Assembly: GCF_001425835.1 (NCBI RefSeq)
Contig: NZ_LMDP01000004.1
Location: forward strand, 124,001 to 188,000
DNA: 64,000 nucleotides
From: Afipia sp. Root123D2
Lineage (GTDB): Bacteria > Pseudomonadota > Alphaproteobacteria > Rhizobiales > Xanthobacteraceae
Direction of reading: 5' to 3'
The notes beneath the pieces were generated by a model that saw only the letters and a list, made by a program, of their open reading frames with translations, was not told the DNA's origin and did no database searches. This document shows, one piece after another, positions 35,184 to 44,204 of this stretch (the first letter of the stretch is position 1; each line of letters starts with the position of its first letter). The position numbers and the translations under genes are program-made.

Positions 35184-35992
35184 GCGAACAAATCCTCAAT
35201 CCTCAAGACGCGCCGACAGCACGACTGCTGTCGGCGGCGAGGCGTCTGTCATGGGCGGTTTTTCCGTTCGTGGTCGTCGTCGCGCTGTGGCAGTTCGCGG
35301 GGCTGTTTTTCCCGCGCTTCCTGTTCCCGTCGCTGATTGATGTGTTCTGGCGATGTCTGGACATTCTGTCCGACGGCAAACTGTTCGCCGACGTTCTGGC
35401 GACGGTGTTCCGGATTCTCGCGGGTCTTGCCGGAGCTTTCATCTTCGGCAGCTTGCTTGCGCTGATGATGTCGCGCTCGCAAAGCGTGGAGAGATTTCTG
35501 TCGCCGATCCTGTCTCTGTTCCAGGGTATCCCGGCGCTGTCGTGGGTGGTGTTCGCCATCATCTGGTTCCACGGCGTCGAGTTCCGGATTTTCTTCATCA
35601 TGGTGATGACGACGCTTCCGGCGTTCGCATTCCAGGTGCTCGGTGCATTGCGGGCGATGTCGAAGGACCTGATGGAAATGGTGTTCAGCTTCCGCCCGAC
35701 GCGAATGAAGCTGTTTCGCGTCATGATCCTGCCGGCGATCCTTCCCGACATTCTCACGGCATGGAAGGTCAACCTCGGCAACGCCTCACGCGTGGTCGTC
35801 GTCGCCGAACTCGTCGGCGCCACCGGCGGTGTAGGTTACGAGCTTCTGCAACAACAACAATTGTTCGATATGGCGGGAGCACTCGCATGGACGCTTCAAC
35901 TGGTATTCTTCGTGCTGATCGCCCAGTCGGTGCTTACGCTGATCGAGAAGGTCGCCTTCCGCTATCGCGCAGTGTCGGAGCGGGCGATATGA
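35180..35992 (+). CDS. SsuC-type ABC transporter permease
   Basis: Inner-membrane subunit of 270 aa with about six hydrophobic segments (FPFVVVVALWQFAGLFFPRF, VFRILAGLAGAFIFGSLLAL) and the EAA-type loop near GALRAMSKDLMEMVFSFRPT. It starts at GTG 35180 inside the stop of the receptor gene (GTGA) and overlaps the ATPase gene in the same way at its end. Confidence 0.92.
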   Translation: MSEQILNPQDAPTARLLSAARRLSWAVFPFVVVVALWQFAGLFFPRFLFPSLIDVFWRCLDILSDGKLFADVLATVFRILAGLAGAFIFGSLLALMMSRSQSVERFLSPILSLFQGIPALSWVVFAIIWFHGVEFRIFFIMVMTTLPAFAFQVLGALRAMSKDLMEMVFSFRPTRMKLFRVMILPAILPDILTAWKVNLGNASRVVVVAELVGATGGVGYELLQQQQLFDMAGALAWTLQLVFFVLIAQSVLTLIEKVAFRYRAVSERAI

Positions 35993-36756
35993 GCGGGACA
36001 CCCACGATCGATACCGCGATCCGGATGTCCGGCGTTTCCAAGGTCTTTGGAAAGCCGGGCACGTCGGCATCGTATCGCGCGGTCGACAATCTCGATCTCG
36101 ATGTAACCGAGGGCGAGATGCTGGCACTGCTCGGCAAGACCGGCTGCGGCAAGTCGACGATTTTCAACATGATCTCCGGGCTCACCGAACCGAGCACCGG
36201 CGAAGTCCGCGTCAGCGGGCGCAATCCGTTCGCGGATTTCGATTCCTTCCGCGGCAAGATCGCGATCGTGTTCCAGAACGATCGTCTTCTGCCGTGGCGA
36301 ACCGCGATCCAGAATGTCGAGCTTGGCCTGGAGATGCTCGATACGCCGGCCGGCGAACGCCGCGCCACCGCGCAGATGTGGCTGACGAAGCTCGGCCTCA
36401 GCGGCCATGAAAACGACTTCCCCCATGCGCTGTCCGGCGGCATGCGCCAGCGCGTTTCGATCGCGCGGGCCTTCGCCACCAATGCCAACATCCTGCTGTG
36501 CGATGAACCGTTCTCGGCGCTCGACGAAATGACGGCGGCGCGCTTGCGGGCTGAATTCAAGAAGCTGGTTAAGGAAAATGGTAAAACCGCTGTTTTCATT
36601 ACCCATTCGATCAGCGAGGCGCTCGAGATCGGGGACCGTATCGTTGTGCTGAAACGGCCTGCCATGATAGCCTATGACGTTCGCTTCACCAGCGAGGCGA
36701 ACGCCGAGGAACGGCAAACCATTCGTGACCGCATCGGCGAGGTCCTGTCGGCCTGA
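35989..36756 (+). CDS. SsuB-type ABC transporter ATPase
   Basis: ATP-binding subunit of 255 aa. Walker A is GKTGCGKST, the Q-loop FQNDRLLPWRT, the signature LSGGMRQRVSIARAFA, Walker B ILLCDEPFSALD and the switch FITHSISEA. The form LLPWRT is common in SsuB/TauB/NrtD ATPases. ATG 35989 overlaps the permease stop; the frame continues far upstream only as a shadow of the permease gene. It is the last gene of the importer. Confidence 0.95.
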   Translation: MSGTPTIDTAIRMSGVSKVFGKPGTSASYRAVDNLDLDVTEGEMLALLGKTGCGKSTIFNMISGLTEPSTGEVRVSGRNPFADFDSFRGKIAIVFQNDRLLPWRTAIQNVELGLEMLDTPAGERRATAQMWLTKLGLSGHENDFPHALSGGMRQRVSIARAFATNANILLCDEPFSALDEMTAARLRAEFKKLVKENGKTAVFITHSISEALEIGDRIVVLKRPAMIAYDVRFTSEANAEERQTIRDRIGEVLSA

Positions 36757-36789
36757 CCGGCCGATGGCGGGGGCATCAGCCTGCCACAA

Positions 36790-37434
36790 TTGAATGGTTA
36801 CGCCTCCAGGCTGGCAACATGGAGCGTGGCGTTGAGAATCCGGACGGCATATGTCGTGATGGTTCTCGTGTTTGTTGTAACGGCTGCTGTTGCCGCCGCG
36901 TTTCTGGCTGGCCATGCGTGGATGGAGCCGGCGCAGGCGGTGCCTGACCGGCACGTGCAGTTTGAAGAGCTGAAATCGAATACGGTTGCGAAGCGGGACA
37001 GGCTCACGGTCCGGCGAGTCCAACCTGACTATGAGCTGACGGCGTCGCCGGTTAATCTCAGCTTCGAGACCGCTCTTCAGTATATGGCTGCGCCGCCCTC
37101 CGAGATCTGGTCGCAAAAGCCCGCGGGGCCGGCGAAACCATCGACCATCCTGCTCGACGACAAACAGATCGCCAGCATCAAGCAACGGCTGAGGCTCACC
37201 AAGACGCAGCTGGAACTCTGGCCTCCGGTCGAGCGGGCACTCAAGGATCTCCTGGAATTGCTGCATGATCGCAGGAAGCAGCCGGCGGAGAAGGTGCTCG
37301 CCGCCAACAGTGATGCGGTCAAACGGTTGGCGGATGTCGGCACCCCGTTTTTCGCCAAGCTGCGCCCCGATCAGCGGAACAAGGTGAAATCGCTCGCGCG
37401 CATGGTCGGCCTCGCGTCCGAGCTCCCCGATTGA
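36790..37434 (+). CDS. Membrane-anchored LTxxQ-motif protein, possibly Spy/CpxP-like
   Basis: Protein of about 214 aa with one hydrophobic N-terminal segment (YVVMVLVFVVTAAVAAAFLA), so probably an uncleaved anchor or signal, and a helical C-terminal half. LTKTQLELWPPVERALKDLL contains an LTxxQ motif as in Spy/CpxP periplasmic chaperones, followed by KLRPDQRNKVKSLARMVG. The start is uncertain: TTG 36790 gives the whole segment but has no clear ribosome site. It lies between the importer and the sulfite dehydrogenase genes; any link to them is not evident. Confidence 0.6.
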   Translation: MNGYASRLATWSVALRIRTAYVVMVLVFVVTAAVAAAFLAGHAWMEPAQAVPDRHVQFEELKSNTVAKRDRLTVRRVQPDYELTASPVNLSFETALQYMAAPPSEIWSQKPAGPAKPSTILLDDKQIASIKQRLRLTKTQLELWPPVERALKDLLELLHDRRKQPAEKVLAANSDAVKRLADVGTPFFAKLRPDQRNKVKSLARMVGLASELPD

Positions 37435-37671
37435 CCATTGTTCGCCGCGGAATTTCATCGCTTCTCATTTGCGATAATTCTCGCGCTCGCCCACTCCCGC
37501 ATTCTTGAAAGGGGTGGCGATTGAATAGTTGTTGCGGGTCGTTGTTTTCGCCGTCATCCTGCAACCTGGAATGATCGCCGTTCAGCACAGCTTTATGACC
37601 TTGGCTGGCGATAAGCCCGGACGGCGCGAAATCGCTGTCAGGACATTATGTGTCTGAAAAGGGAGACGGCC

Positions 37672-38883
37672 ATGATCGACAGACGGAGTCTGATCAGGAA
37701 TTCAGCAGCGACGCTGGCTACTTTGGGAGCAACATCGGTATTCGATACCCTGTCCGCACTTGCCGATACCGTGACGTTGCCGTTCGAAAATGGCGAAAGG
37801 CCGCTCGTCAAATATCCGCAAAAGCGCTTGATGATCGGGCAAACCAGCCGCCCGCCGCAGCTTGAAACGCCATTCTCGGTTTTCAACGAAAGCGTCATCA
37901 CACCGAATGACGCTTTTTTTGTGCGTTATCATCTTGCGGATATTCCGCTCGATATCGATCCGGACAAGTACTCCGTCGAGATCAAGGGCAAGGTCGACAA
38001 GCCTCTGAAACTGTCGCTTGCCGATATCAAGAAAATGCCAGCGACTGAAATCGTCGCGGTCAATCAGTGTTCGGGAAACAGCCGCGGCTTTTCCAACCCG
38101 CGCGTGGCCGGCGGGCAGTCCGGTAACGGTGCCATGGGCAACGCGCGCTGGAAGGGCGTGTCGCTCAAGGCAGTCCTTGATCGTGCCGGTGTCCAGCAGG
38201 GCGCGCGTCAGGTGACATTCAACGGCCTCGACGGCCCGGTCAGCGACAAAACGCCCGACTTCGTCAAGGCGCTCGATATCGATCATGCCCGTGACGGTGA
38301 GGTGATGCTGGCCTATGCGATGAACGGCCAGAACCTCCCGATCCTCAATGGGTTTCCGCTGCGCCTTGTCGTGCCCGGTTTCTATGGAACGTACTGGGTG
38401 AAGCACCTGAACGAAATCACGGTGATCGACAATGTGTTTGACGGCTTCTGGATGAAGTCTGCCTATCGCATTCCCGACAACGACTGCGCCTGTGTCGAGC
38501 CCGGCACTGCCCCCAAGGCGACCGTGCCAATCAACCGCTTCAAGGTGCGATCCTTCATCACCAATGTCGCCAACAACGCGAAGCTGAAGGCCGGGCGGGA
38601 AACCCTGCTGAAGGGGATCGCCTTCGATGGCGGCAAGGGCATCAAGGAGGTGTCCGTGTCGAGCGATGGCGGCAAGACCTGGGCCAGCGCGAAACTCGGC
38701 AAGGATATCGGAAAGTATTCATTCCGCGAGTGGCGCCTTCCGGTCAAGTTGTCGGCAGGGCCGCACGAACTCAGGGTTCGCGCCACCAGCAACAGTGGCG
38801 AAGTGCAGCCGCTGGAGGCCTCGTGGAATCCTGCGGGCTATATGCGCAACGTCGCCGAAACAGTTCACGTCACTGCAGCATAG
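37672..38883 (+). CDS. sorA: Sulfite dehydrogenase, molybdenum subunit (SorA/sulfite oxidase family)
   Basis: Exported Mo enzyme of 403 aa, near the length of Starkeya SorA. It has a Tat-like leader (IDRRSLIRNSAATLATLGA), the Mo-ligand Cys in NQCSGNSRG (about residue 127), and the C-terminal dimerisation domain with VSVSSDGGKTWASAKL and FREWRLPV. It oxidises sulfite to sulfate in the periplasm and passes electrons to the cytochrome encoded next. ATG 37672 follows GGGAG by 7 nt. Some family members act on other substrates; the cytochrome partner favours sulfite. It may detoxify sulfite released by the second island. Confidence 0.88.
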   Translation: MIDRRSLIRNSAATLATLGATSVFDTLSALADTVTLPFENGERPLVKYPQKRLMIGQTSRPPQLETPFSVFNESVITPNDAFFVRYHLADIPLDIDPDKYSVEIKGKVDKPLKLSLADIKKMPATEIVAVNQCSGNSRGFSNPRVAGGQSGNGAMGNARWKGVSLKAVLDRAGVQQGARQVTFNGLDGPVSDKTPDFVKALDIDHARDGEVMLAYAMNGQNLPILNGFPLRLVVPGFYGTYWVKHLNEITVIDNVFDGFWMKSAYRIPDNDCACVEPGTAPKATVPINRFKVRSFITNVANNAKLKAGRETLLKGIAFDGGKGIKEVSVSSDGGKTWASAKLGKDIGKYSFREWRLPVKLSAGPHELRVRATSNSGEVQPLEASWNPAGYMRNVAETVHVTAA

Positions 38884-38892
38884 GGGGCTGAC

Positions 38893-39222
38893 ATGAAACG
38901 AGTCGCGCTTGTCTCGCTCGCCGGCACGGTTGCGGTTGCGGCGATGCTGTTGGTCGTCATGGATGGCGTCCGCGCCAAGCCGGTGTCCTATACGCTTCCA
39001 GATGAGAACGCCGCCTTCAAGCCGGGTCCGAATCTCGAAACCGTGCAGAACAATTGCACGGCGTGTCACTCCGCGGATTACGTGCAGACGCAGCCAAAGG
39101 GTCCCAAGTTCAAGAAGGATTTCTGGCAAGCCGAGGTCACGAAAATGATCAAGGTTTATGGTGCGCCGATCGAGGAGGGCGATATTCCGAAGATCGTCGA
39201 CTATCTCACCCAGACCTATTGA
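38893..39222 (+). CDS. sorB: Monohaem cytochrome c subunit of sulfite dehydrogenase (SorB-like)
   Basis: Small periplasmic c-type cytochrome of 109 aa with a Sec signal (VALVSLAGTVAVAAMLLVVM), a single haem site CTACH and Met residues downstream (VTKMIKVYG) as possible axial ligand. The end IPKIVDYLTQTY is typical of SorB-like cytochromes. It starts 9 bp after sorA and accepts its electrons. The next gene is convergent, and the 63-bp gap holds no convincing terminator. Confidence 0.88.
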   Translation: MKRVALVSLAGTVAVAAMLLVVMDGVRAKPVSYTLPDENAAFKPGPNLETVQNNCTACHSADYVQTQPKGPKFKKDFWQAEVTKMIKVYGAPIEEGDIPKIVDYLTQTY

Positions 39223-39285
39223 GCCCTTGCCGAGCACGGCTTTGCCCGATCTGGAAATCGACGACAGCGGGCTGGACGCGTCGGT

Positions 39286-40548
39286 CTATTGCACCTCGCC
39301 GCCACCAACGCCGGCGAGTGACAGCACCGTGTGCAGCAGCACATTGGCACCGGCTGCGCAGTCGGCCTGCGTCGCGTCTTCAAGTTCGTTGTGGCTGACG
39401 CCGTCCTTGCACGGCACGAAGATCATCGCCGCCGGCATGACGGTGGCAAGATTGCAGGCGTCGTGGCCCGCGCCCGAAGTGATGCGGTGGTGCGCATAGC
39501 CGAGCATCTTGGTGGCGTTCTCGACCGCGCCCACAAACCTGTCGTTGAAAACCGTCGGCTCCTTGCGCCAGACCTGATCGACGTCGATCGAGACCTTGCG
39601 GCGCTTGGAAATCTCGATAATCGCTTCACGAAAACCAGCGTTGAGCGCTTCCAGCGTTTTAGACTCCGGACTGCGGAATTCCATTGTGAAGGCGAGGTCG
39701 CCGGCGATGACGTTGCGCGACGGATTATCGATGATGACCTCGCCGACGGTGCCGACCGCATGCGGTCCGTGCTCCCTGGCGAGCCGTTCGACGGCGAGCA
39801 CGACTTCGGAGAACGTCGCCAATGCATCGCGGCGCAGCGGCATCGGCGTCGTGCCGGCGTGGCTGGCGAAGCCCGCGATGCGTCCGTCGTACCAGATGAT
39901 GCCCTGGCCGCGCTCGACCACGCCGATGGTCTTCTCTTCGGCTTCGAGGATCGGCCCTTGCTCGATATGCAACTCGACGAAGCCGCCGAATTTGCGCTGG
40001 CCGACTGGCTCAGCGCCGCGATAACCGATAGTGTCGAGCGCTTCCCCGACCGTGACGCCCTCGGCATCGCGGCGGGACAGAATGTCGTCGGTGGTGTAGT
40101 CGCCGGCATAGGCGGCCGAGGCCATCATCGCCGGCGCAAAACGTGAGCCTTCCTCATTGGTCCAGTTGACGATGCAGATCGGCGCATCGGTTTCGATGCC
40201 GGCATCGTTTAGCGTGCGGATGACTTCGAGCGCGGCGAGGGTGCCGAGCACACCATCGAATTTTCCGCCGGTCGGCTGAGTGTCGAGATGGGAGCCGAGA
40301 CCGATCGGCGGCTTCGACATGTCGCGACCGCGCCGCAGCGCGTACATGGTGCCGAGTGCGTCGACGCCGACCTCCATTCCGGCCGCTTCGCACGCTGCGC
40401 GAAACCAGTCGCGCACCTGCTTGTCCTCGGGGCCGAGGGTGAGGCGGCGAACGCCGCCCTTGGGCGTGGCCCCGAACTTCGCGGTTTCGTGAATCGCGCC
40501 CCACAGCCGGGAGGAATCGATCTGGAGATTTGTCCTGGCGTCCGTCAT
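39286..40548 (-). CDS. M20-family Zn-dependent amidohydrolase (N-carbamoyl-amino-acid hydrolase/allantoate amidohydrolase type)
   Basis: Hydrolase of 420 aa that removes carbamoyl or amide groups. Zinc-site motifs are GSHLDTQPTGGKFDG, TNEEGSRFAPAM and LHIEQGPILE; GAGHDACNLA and CKDGVSHNELE follow near the end. The start at 40548 has AAGGAA upstream; the longer frame does not look related. It is the last gene of the GntR-headed minus-strand operon, 10 bp after the PLP enzyme. Substrates in the family are N-carbamoyl amino acids, ureidoglycolate-type compounds or allantoate, so an amino acid or glyoxylate derivative is the likely product. Confidence 0.9.
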   Translation of the reverse strand: MTDARTNLQIDSSRLWGAIHETAKFGATPKGGVRRLTLGPEDKQVRDWFRAACEAAGMEVGVDALGTMYALRRGRDMSKPPIGLGSHLDTQPTGGKFDGVLGTLAALEVIRTLNDAGIETDAPICIVNWTNEEGSRFAPAMMASAAYAGDYTTDDILSRRDAEGVTVGEALDTIGYRGAEPVGQRKFGGFVELHIEQGPILEAEEKTIGVVERGQGIIWYDGRIAGFASHAGTTPMPLRRDALATFSEVVLAVERLAREHGPHAVGTVGEVIIDNPSRNVIAGDLAFTMEFRSPESKTLEALNAGFREAIIEISKRRKVSIDVDQVWRKEPTVFNDRFVGAVENATKMLGYAHHRITSGAGHDACNLATVMPAAMIFVPCKDGVSHNELEDATQADCAAGANVLLHTVLSLAGVGGGEVQ

Positions 40549-40558
40549 GGCATTCCTT

Positions 40559-41659
40559 TCACCAGCCGCGCGCGACCTTCCACACGGCTTCCACCTTGCC
40601 GTCGCGGCAGGCAATCAGCCAATCATGCAAATTCACGGTGGGGTCGCAATGGCCCGGAATGAGTTTTAGTCTATCGCCGACAGTGACGCGGCCTTCGCCC
40701 GATATCTCCAGCGTGCCATGCTCGTCTGAGATTTTTGCATAAACCACGGCGGGCCGGCCATGGACCGCCGGCAATCCGCTGTCGACGCTCGATGCTTTCA
40801 GTCCCGCGTCACACACCGCGCGGCCGGGTGCGGCGGCGCTGATGACCGTGGTGAGGATGAATAGCGCGTTGGCGAACGGCTTGTCGGTCTGGTTGCGGCC
40901 ATAGTCCACATCCATGAAAACGTAAGAGCCGCACTGCAATTCATTATAAACGCCGCTCGCCAGTTCATTCTCGAAGCTGCCGGTGCCGGCACCCGCGATG
41001 ACCTCGCAGGCGAGTCCGGCGGCCTTGAACAGGGCGACGGTGTCGCGCGTGAGTTGCGCAGCTTTTGTAATGGCGGCGGTGCGTTCTTCCGGTTTGCGGA
41101 AATGCTGCGCGGGACCGTGATAGGCTTGCAGACCCGCGAACCGCAGGCCGGATTTCGATGCAACATATTTGGCGAGCGCGACCGCGCGCTCGCCCGGTGG
41201 CACGCCGCAGCGGCCAGCGCCGACATCGATTTCGACCAGAACGTCGAGGGTCGATGACTGACTTGTAGCTGCGGCGGACAGCATGTCGACCTGACTCTCG
41301 TGATCGACGCAAACCGCGATGCTGGCGGAACGCGCGAGGCGCGCGAGGCGCTCGGACTTGTCCGCGCCGACGATCTCGTTTGACAACAGCACGCGCTTGA
41401 TGCCCCCGGCCACCATCGCCTCTGCCTCGGCGACATTCTGGCAGCACACACCCTTTGCACCGGCAGCGATCTGCAGTTGCGCAATCTCGACGCACTTGTG
41501 GGTCTTGGCATGCGGCATCAGGCGAACGCCGGCCTTGTTCTCCGCGACACGCTTCGCCAGTATCGCAATATTTTCCTCCATCGCCGCCAGATCGACAATC
41601 AGCGCCGGCGTCTGGATCTGATCCAGCGTCATGCCGATCTCGGCGGGGCAGTTTGACAT
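40559..41659 (-). CDS. DSD1-family PLP enzyme (3-hydroxy-D-aspartate/D-threonine aldolase-like)
   Basis: Fold-type III PLP enzyme of 366 aa. PHAKTHK (residues 49-55) carries the Schiff-base lysine, GSYVFMDVDYGRN is the phosphate-side region, and PGHCDPTVN near the C-terminus provides the divalent-metal ligands of D-threonine and 3-hydroxyaspartate aldolases. CDAGLKASSVDSG is also typical. Known members split beta-hydroxy-amino acids to glycine and an aldehyde (glyoxylate from 3-hydroxyaspartate), or dehydrate D-serine. With a glyoxylate-type aminotransferase across the same promoter region, glyoxylate-glycine chemistry is plausible. AAGGAT supports the start. Confidence 0.87.
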   Translation of the reverse strand: MSNCPAEIGMTLDQIQTPALIVDLAAMEENIAILAKRVAENKAGVRLMPHAKTHKCVEIAQLQIAAGAKGVCCQNVAEAEAMVAGGIKRVLLSNEIVGADKSERLARLARSASIAVCVDHESQVDMLSAAATSQSSTLDVLVEIDVGAGRCGVPPGERAVALAKYVASKSGLRFAGLQAYHGPAQHFRKPEERTAAITKAAQLTRDTVALFKAAGLACEVIAGAGTGSFENELASGVYNELQCGSYVFMDVDYGRNQTDKPFANALFILTTVISAAAPGRAVCDAGLKASSVDSGLPAVHGRPAVVYAKISDEHGTLEISGEGRVTVGDRLKLIPGHCDPTVNLHDWLIACRDGKVEAVWKVARGW

Positions 41660-41689
41660 CGGTGACGATCCTTCGCTGCGAACGGCGGT

Positions 41690-42481
41690 TCAGCGCCCTG
41701 TGAATACCGGCTTGCGCTTTTCCATGAATGCCTTGCGGCCTTCCTGATAGTCACTGCTGGTGAAGCAGCGCGCCACGATCTCGTCGCAGGCTTCCAGATC
41801 GCGCTTGCTCTCATCCTTGAGCAGCTCGCCGACGATGAATTTGATCGAGTCGACGGTCAGCGGCGCGTTGGCCGAGATCGTTGCCGCATAATCCTTCACA
41901 TAGGATTCGAGTTTGTCATTGGGCACGATGCGATTGACCAGTCCCATGGTCCGCGCTTCCTCGGCGTCGAACTGCCGGGCCGTGTAGAAAATCTCCTTGG
42001 TGAAGGAAGGGCCGACCACGTCCATCAGCCGCTTGACGCCGGGATAGCCGTAACCGAGACCAAGCTTGGCTGCGGGCACGGCAAAGCGTGCATTCTCCGC
42101 GCAGATGCGCAGATCGCAGCAGCTTGCGAGTCCCATGCCGCCGCCGATGCAATAGCCGCGAATCATGGCAATGGTCGGCTTGGGAAAATCGTGAACCGCC
42201 GCATAGCCGCGTTCGACCGCGTCGTTATAGCGCGTCACCGCGGCTTCCGATGAGCGCTCCTCGCCGAACTTCGAAATATCCGCACCGGAGACGAAGGCCT
42301 TCTCGCCCGCGCCGGTAATGACTGCGACGCGGACTTCGGGATCTTTGGCGAAACCGTTGAGGATGGTTGCGCAGCTTTCCCACATTTCCAGCGAGACCGC
42401 ATTGTGGCGTTCGGGATTGTTGAAGATCACATACCCCACGCCGTTTTCCTTGCGGGATAGCATCTTGCTGGTCTGCGTCAT
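41690..42481 (-). CDS. Enoyl-CoA hydratase/isomerase family protein
   Basis: Crotonase-fold protein of 263 aa. The oxyanion-hole segments are KAFVSGADI and RGYCIGGGMGLAS. The first catalytic Glu of classical hydratases seems to be Ala (in VPAAKLGLG), while the second is kept (KEIFYTA), so the reaction may differ from simple hydration. It lies in the operon directly after a class III CoA transferase, which presumably makes its CoA-ester substrate. Confidence 0.88.
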   Translation of the reverse strand: MTQTSKMLSRKENGVGYVIFNNPERHNAVSLEMWESCATILNGFAKDPEVRVAVITGAGEKAFVSGADISKFGEERSSEAAVTRYNDAVERGYAAVHDFPKPTIAMIRGYCIGGGMGLASCCDLRICAENARFAVPAAKLGLGYGYPGVKRLMDVVGPSFTKEIFYTARQFDAEEARTMGLVNRIVPNDKLESYVKDYAATISANAPLTVDSIKFIVGELLKDESKRDLEACDEIVARCFTSSDYQEGRKAFMEKRKPVFTGR

Positions 42482-42504
42482 GTCGGGTTCCTGGCTCGCG
42501 AAGA

Positions 42505-43698
42505 TCAGATCACGTTCTTGGTTTTTAGCTCGGCGATGTCGGCGGCGCTAAAGCCGAATTCCTGTAGCACGTCGGCAGTGTGTTCGCCCGTTTCCGGCGG
42601 CCGGGCAGCCATGCGGCTTGGCGTGCGCGACAGGGTAAAGGGTTGGCCGACAAGGCGGACGTGTCGGTCGCCGGTGTCGGGCACGTCCTGCGCGATGCCG
42701 AGATGCTGGACCTGCGCATCGTCGAACATCCGGTCGATCGAGTAGATCGGTCCGCAGGGGACGCCGGCGGCATTCAGCGCTTCGACCCATTCGGTGCTGG
42801 TGCGTTTCACCGTGCAGACCTCGATTGCGGCATTGAGCGCATCGCGATTGGCCGAGCGCGCCTTGATCGAGCCGTAGGCCTCGTTCTCCAGCAATTCCGG
42901 TGCGCCGATCGCGTGTGCGAGCCGCTCCCAGATGATCTGGCCGGTGGTGGCGATGTTGATGTAGCCATCGGAGGTCTTGAAGACGCCGGTCGGAATGCTG
43001 GTCGGATGATTGTTGCCGGCCTGCTCGGGCACTTCGCCGTGCATCAGCCAGCGCGCGGCTTGAAAGTCGAGCATGAAAATCTGCGCTTGCAGCAGCGAGG
43101 TCTGTACCCACTGGCCTTCGCCCGACTGGTCGCGCTCGAGCAGCGCGGTGAGAATGCCCATCGCGCAGAACAGGCCGGCGGTCAGATCCGCCACCGGAAT
43201 GCCGACACGCATCGGCCCCTGACCCGGCGCGCCGGTGATCGACATCAAGCCACCCATGCCTTGCGCGATCTGATCGAAGCCCGGGCGTTTATGATACGGG
43301 CCATCCTGCCCGAAGCCGGAGATGCTGCCGTAGACGAGGCGGGGGTTGATCTTGCGCAATGTTTCGTAGTCAATGCCGAGGCGCGCCTTCACGTCAGGGC
43401 GGAAATTCTCCACCACCACGTCGGCCTTTTCGACCATCCGGGAAAAGACCTTGTAGCCCTCCGGGTCTTTTAGATTGAGCGACATCGCGCGCTTGTTGCG
43501 ATGAAGATTCTGGAAGTCCGCGCCGTGGCGCGGACCGCCGGGCTGTTCGCCGTCCGCGACATCGGACGGCGCATCGATCTTGATGACGTTCGCGCCCCAG
43601 TCCGCGAGCTGGCGAACCGCCGTCGGGCCGGAGCGAATCCGCGTCAGATCCAGCACCGTGAAGCGGGACAGCGCCTCGGAGGCTTTGGGAGACGGCAT
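42505..43698 (-). CDS. Class III CoA transferase (CaiB/BaiF family)
   Basis: CoA transferase of 397 aa, normal for the family. It opens LSRFTVLDLTRIRSGPTAVR, followed by DVVVENFRPDVKARLG, VYGSISGFGQDGPY and GFDQIAQGMGGLMSITG, all diagnostic. It moves CoA from a donor such as succinyl-CoA or acetyl-CoA to a carboxylate, activating it for the crotonase encoded next. The acid is likely the TctCBA-imported compound or a product of it, which is inference. Confidence 0.93.
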   Translation of the reverse strand: MPSPKASEALSRFTVLDLTRIRSGPTAVRQLADWGANVIKIDAPSDVADGEQPGGPRHGADFQNLHRNKRAMSLNLKDPEGYKVFSRMVEKADVVVENFRPDVKARLGIDYETLRKINPRLVYGSISGFGQDGPYHKRPGFDQIAQGMGGLMSITGAPGQGPMRVGIPVADLTAGLFCAMGILTALLERDQSGEGQWVQTSLLQAQIFMLDFQAARWLMHGEVPEQAGNNHPTSIPTGVFKTSDGYINIATTGQIIWERLAHAIGAPELLENEAYGSIKARSANRDALNAAIEVCTVKRTSTEWVEALNAAGVPCGPIYSIDRMFDDAQVQHLGIAQDVPDTGDRHVRLVGQPFTLSRTPSRMAARPPETGEHTADVLQEFGFSAADIAELKTKNVI

Positions 43699-43743
43699 TC
43701 GCGAAACTCCGGCTTGAAAGTCGACGTGAGCGGGATAACGAGA

Positions 43744-44175
43744 CTAGCCTGCGTCCGCCTTCAGTCCAGCGGCCTCGACGCCGGCAATGGCGCAGATTTC
43801 GTCATTGTCCGAAGTATCGCCGCTGATGCCAACGGCGCCGACGAGTTCGCCGCCAGCCGTGCGGATCAGCACGCCGCCGGGCACCGGCACCAGCGCACCC
43901 TTCGCCAATGTGTTGACGGCGTCGATGAAGAACGCCTGTTCGGCAGCACGCTTGAAGAGGGCGCGAGAACCCATGCCCATCGCCAGCGCGCCGTAGGCCT
44001 TGCCATGAGCGACTTCGGCACGCAGCAGGCTGGTGCCGTCCTGAGCAGCGGTGACCTTGACGCAGCCGCGCGTGTCGAGAACCGTCACTACCAGCGGCTT
44101 GAGCTTGAGTTCAGCGCTCTTGGCGAGAGCGGCGTCGAGAATTTTGCGAGCGGTGTCGAGCGTCAGCGCGGTCAT
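43744..44175 (-). CDS. GlcG/HbpS-family haem-binding-type protein (DUF336)
   Basis: Protein of 143 aa of the GlcG/HbpS family: LDTARKILDAALAKSAELK at the start, VVTVLDTRGCVKVTAAQDG, and PGGVLIRTAGGELVGAVGIS. Such genes travel with glycolate and other FAD-dependent hydroxyacid dehydrogenases. Here it follows a GlcD/GlcF-like fusion protein in the same operon. A structural or protective role rather than catalysis is usually assumed. Confidence 0.9.
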   Translation of the reverse strand: MTALTLDTARKILDAALAKSAELKLKPLVVTVLDTRGCVKVTAAQDGTSLLRAEVAHGKAYGALAMGMGSRALFKRAAEQAFFIDAVNTLAKGALVPVPGGVLIRTAGGELVGAVGISGDTSDNDEICAIAGVEAAGLKADAG

Positions 44176-44204
44176 GGATCGTCCTTATTGGTGTGAAATG
44201 AATC

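Noticed and set aside
39223-39285. Bidirectional terminator between sorB and the M20 gene
   Set aside because: Only a four-pair dyad (GCCG/CGGC) without a T-run is visible.
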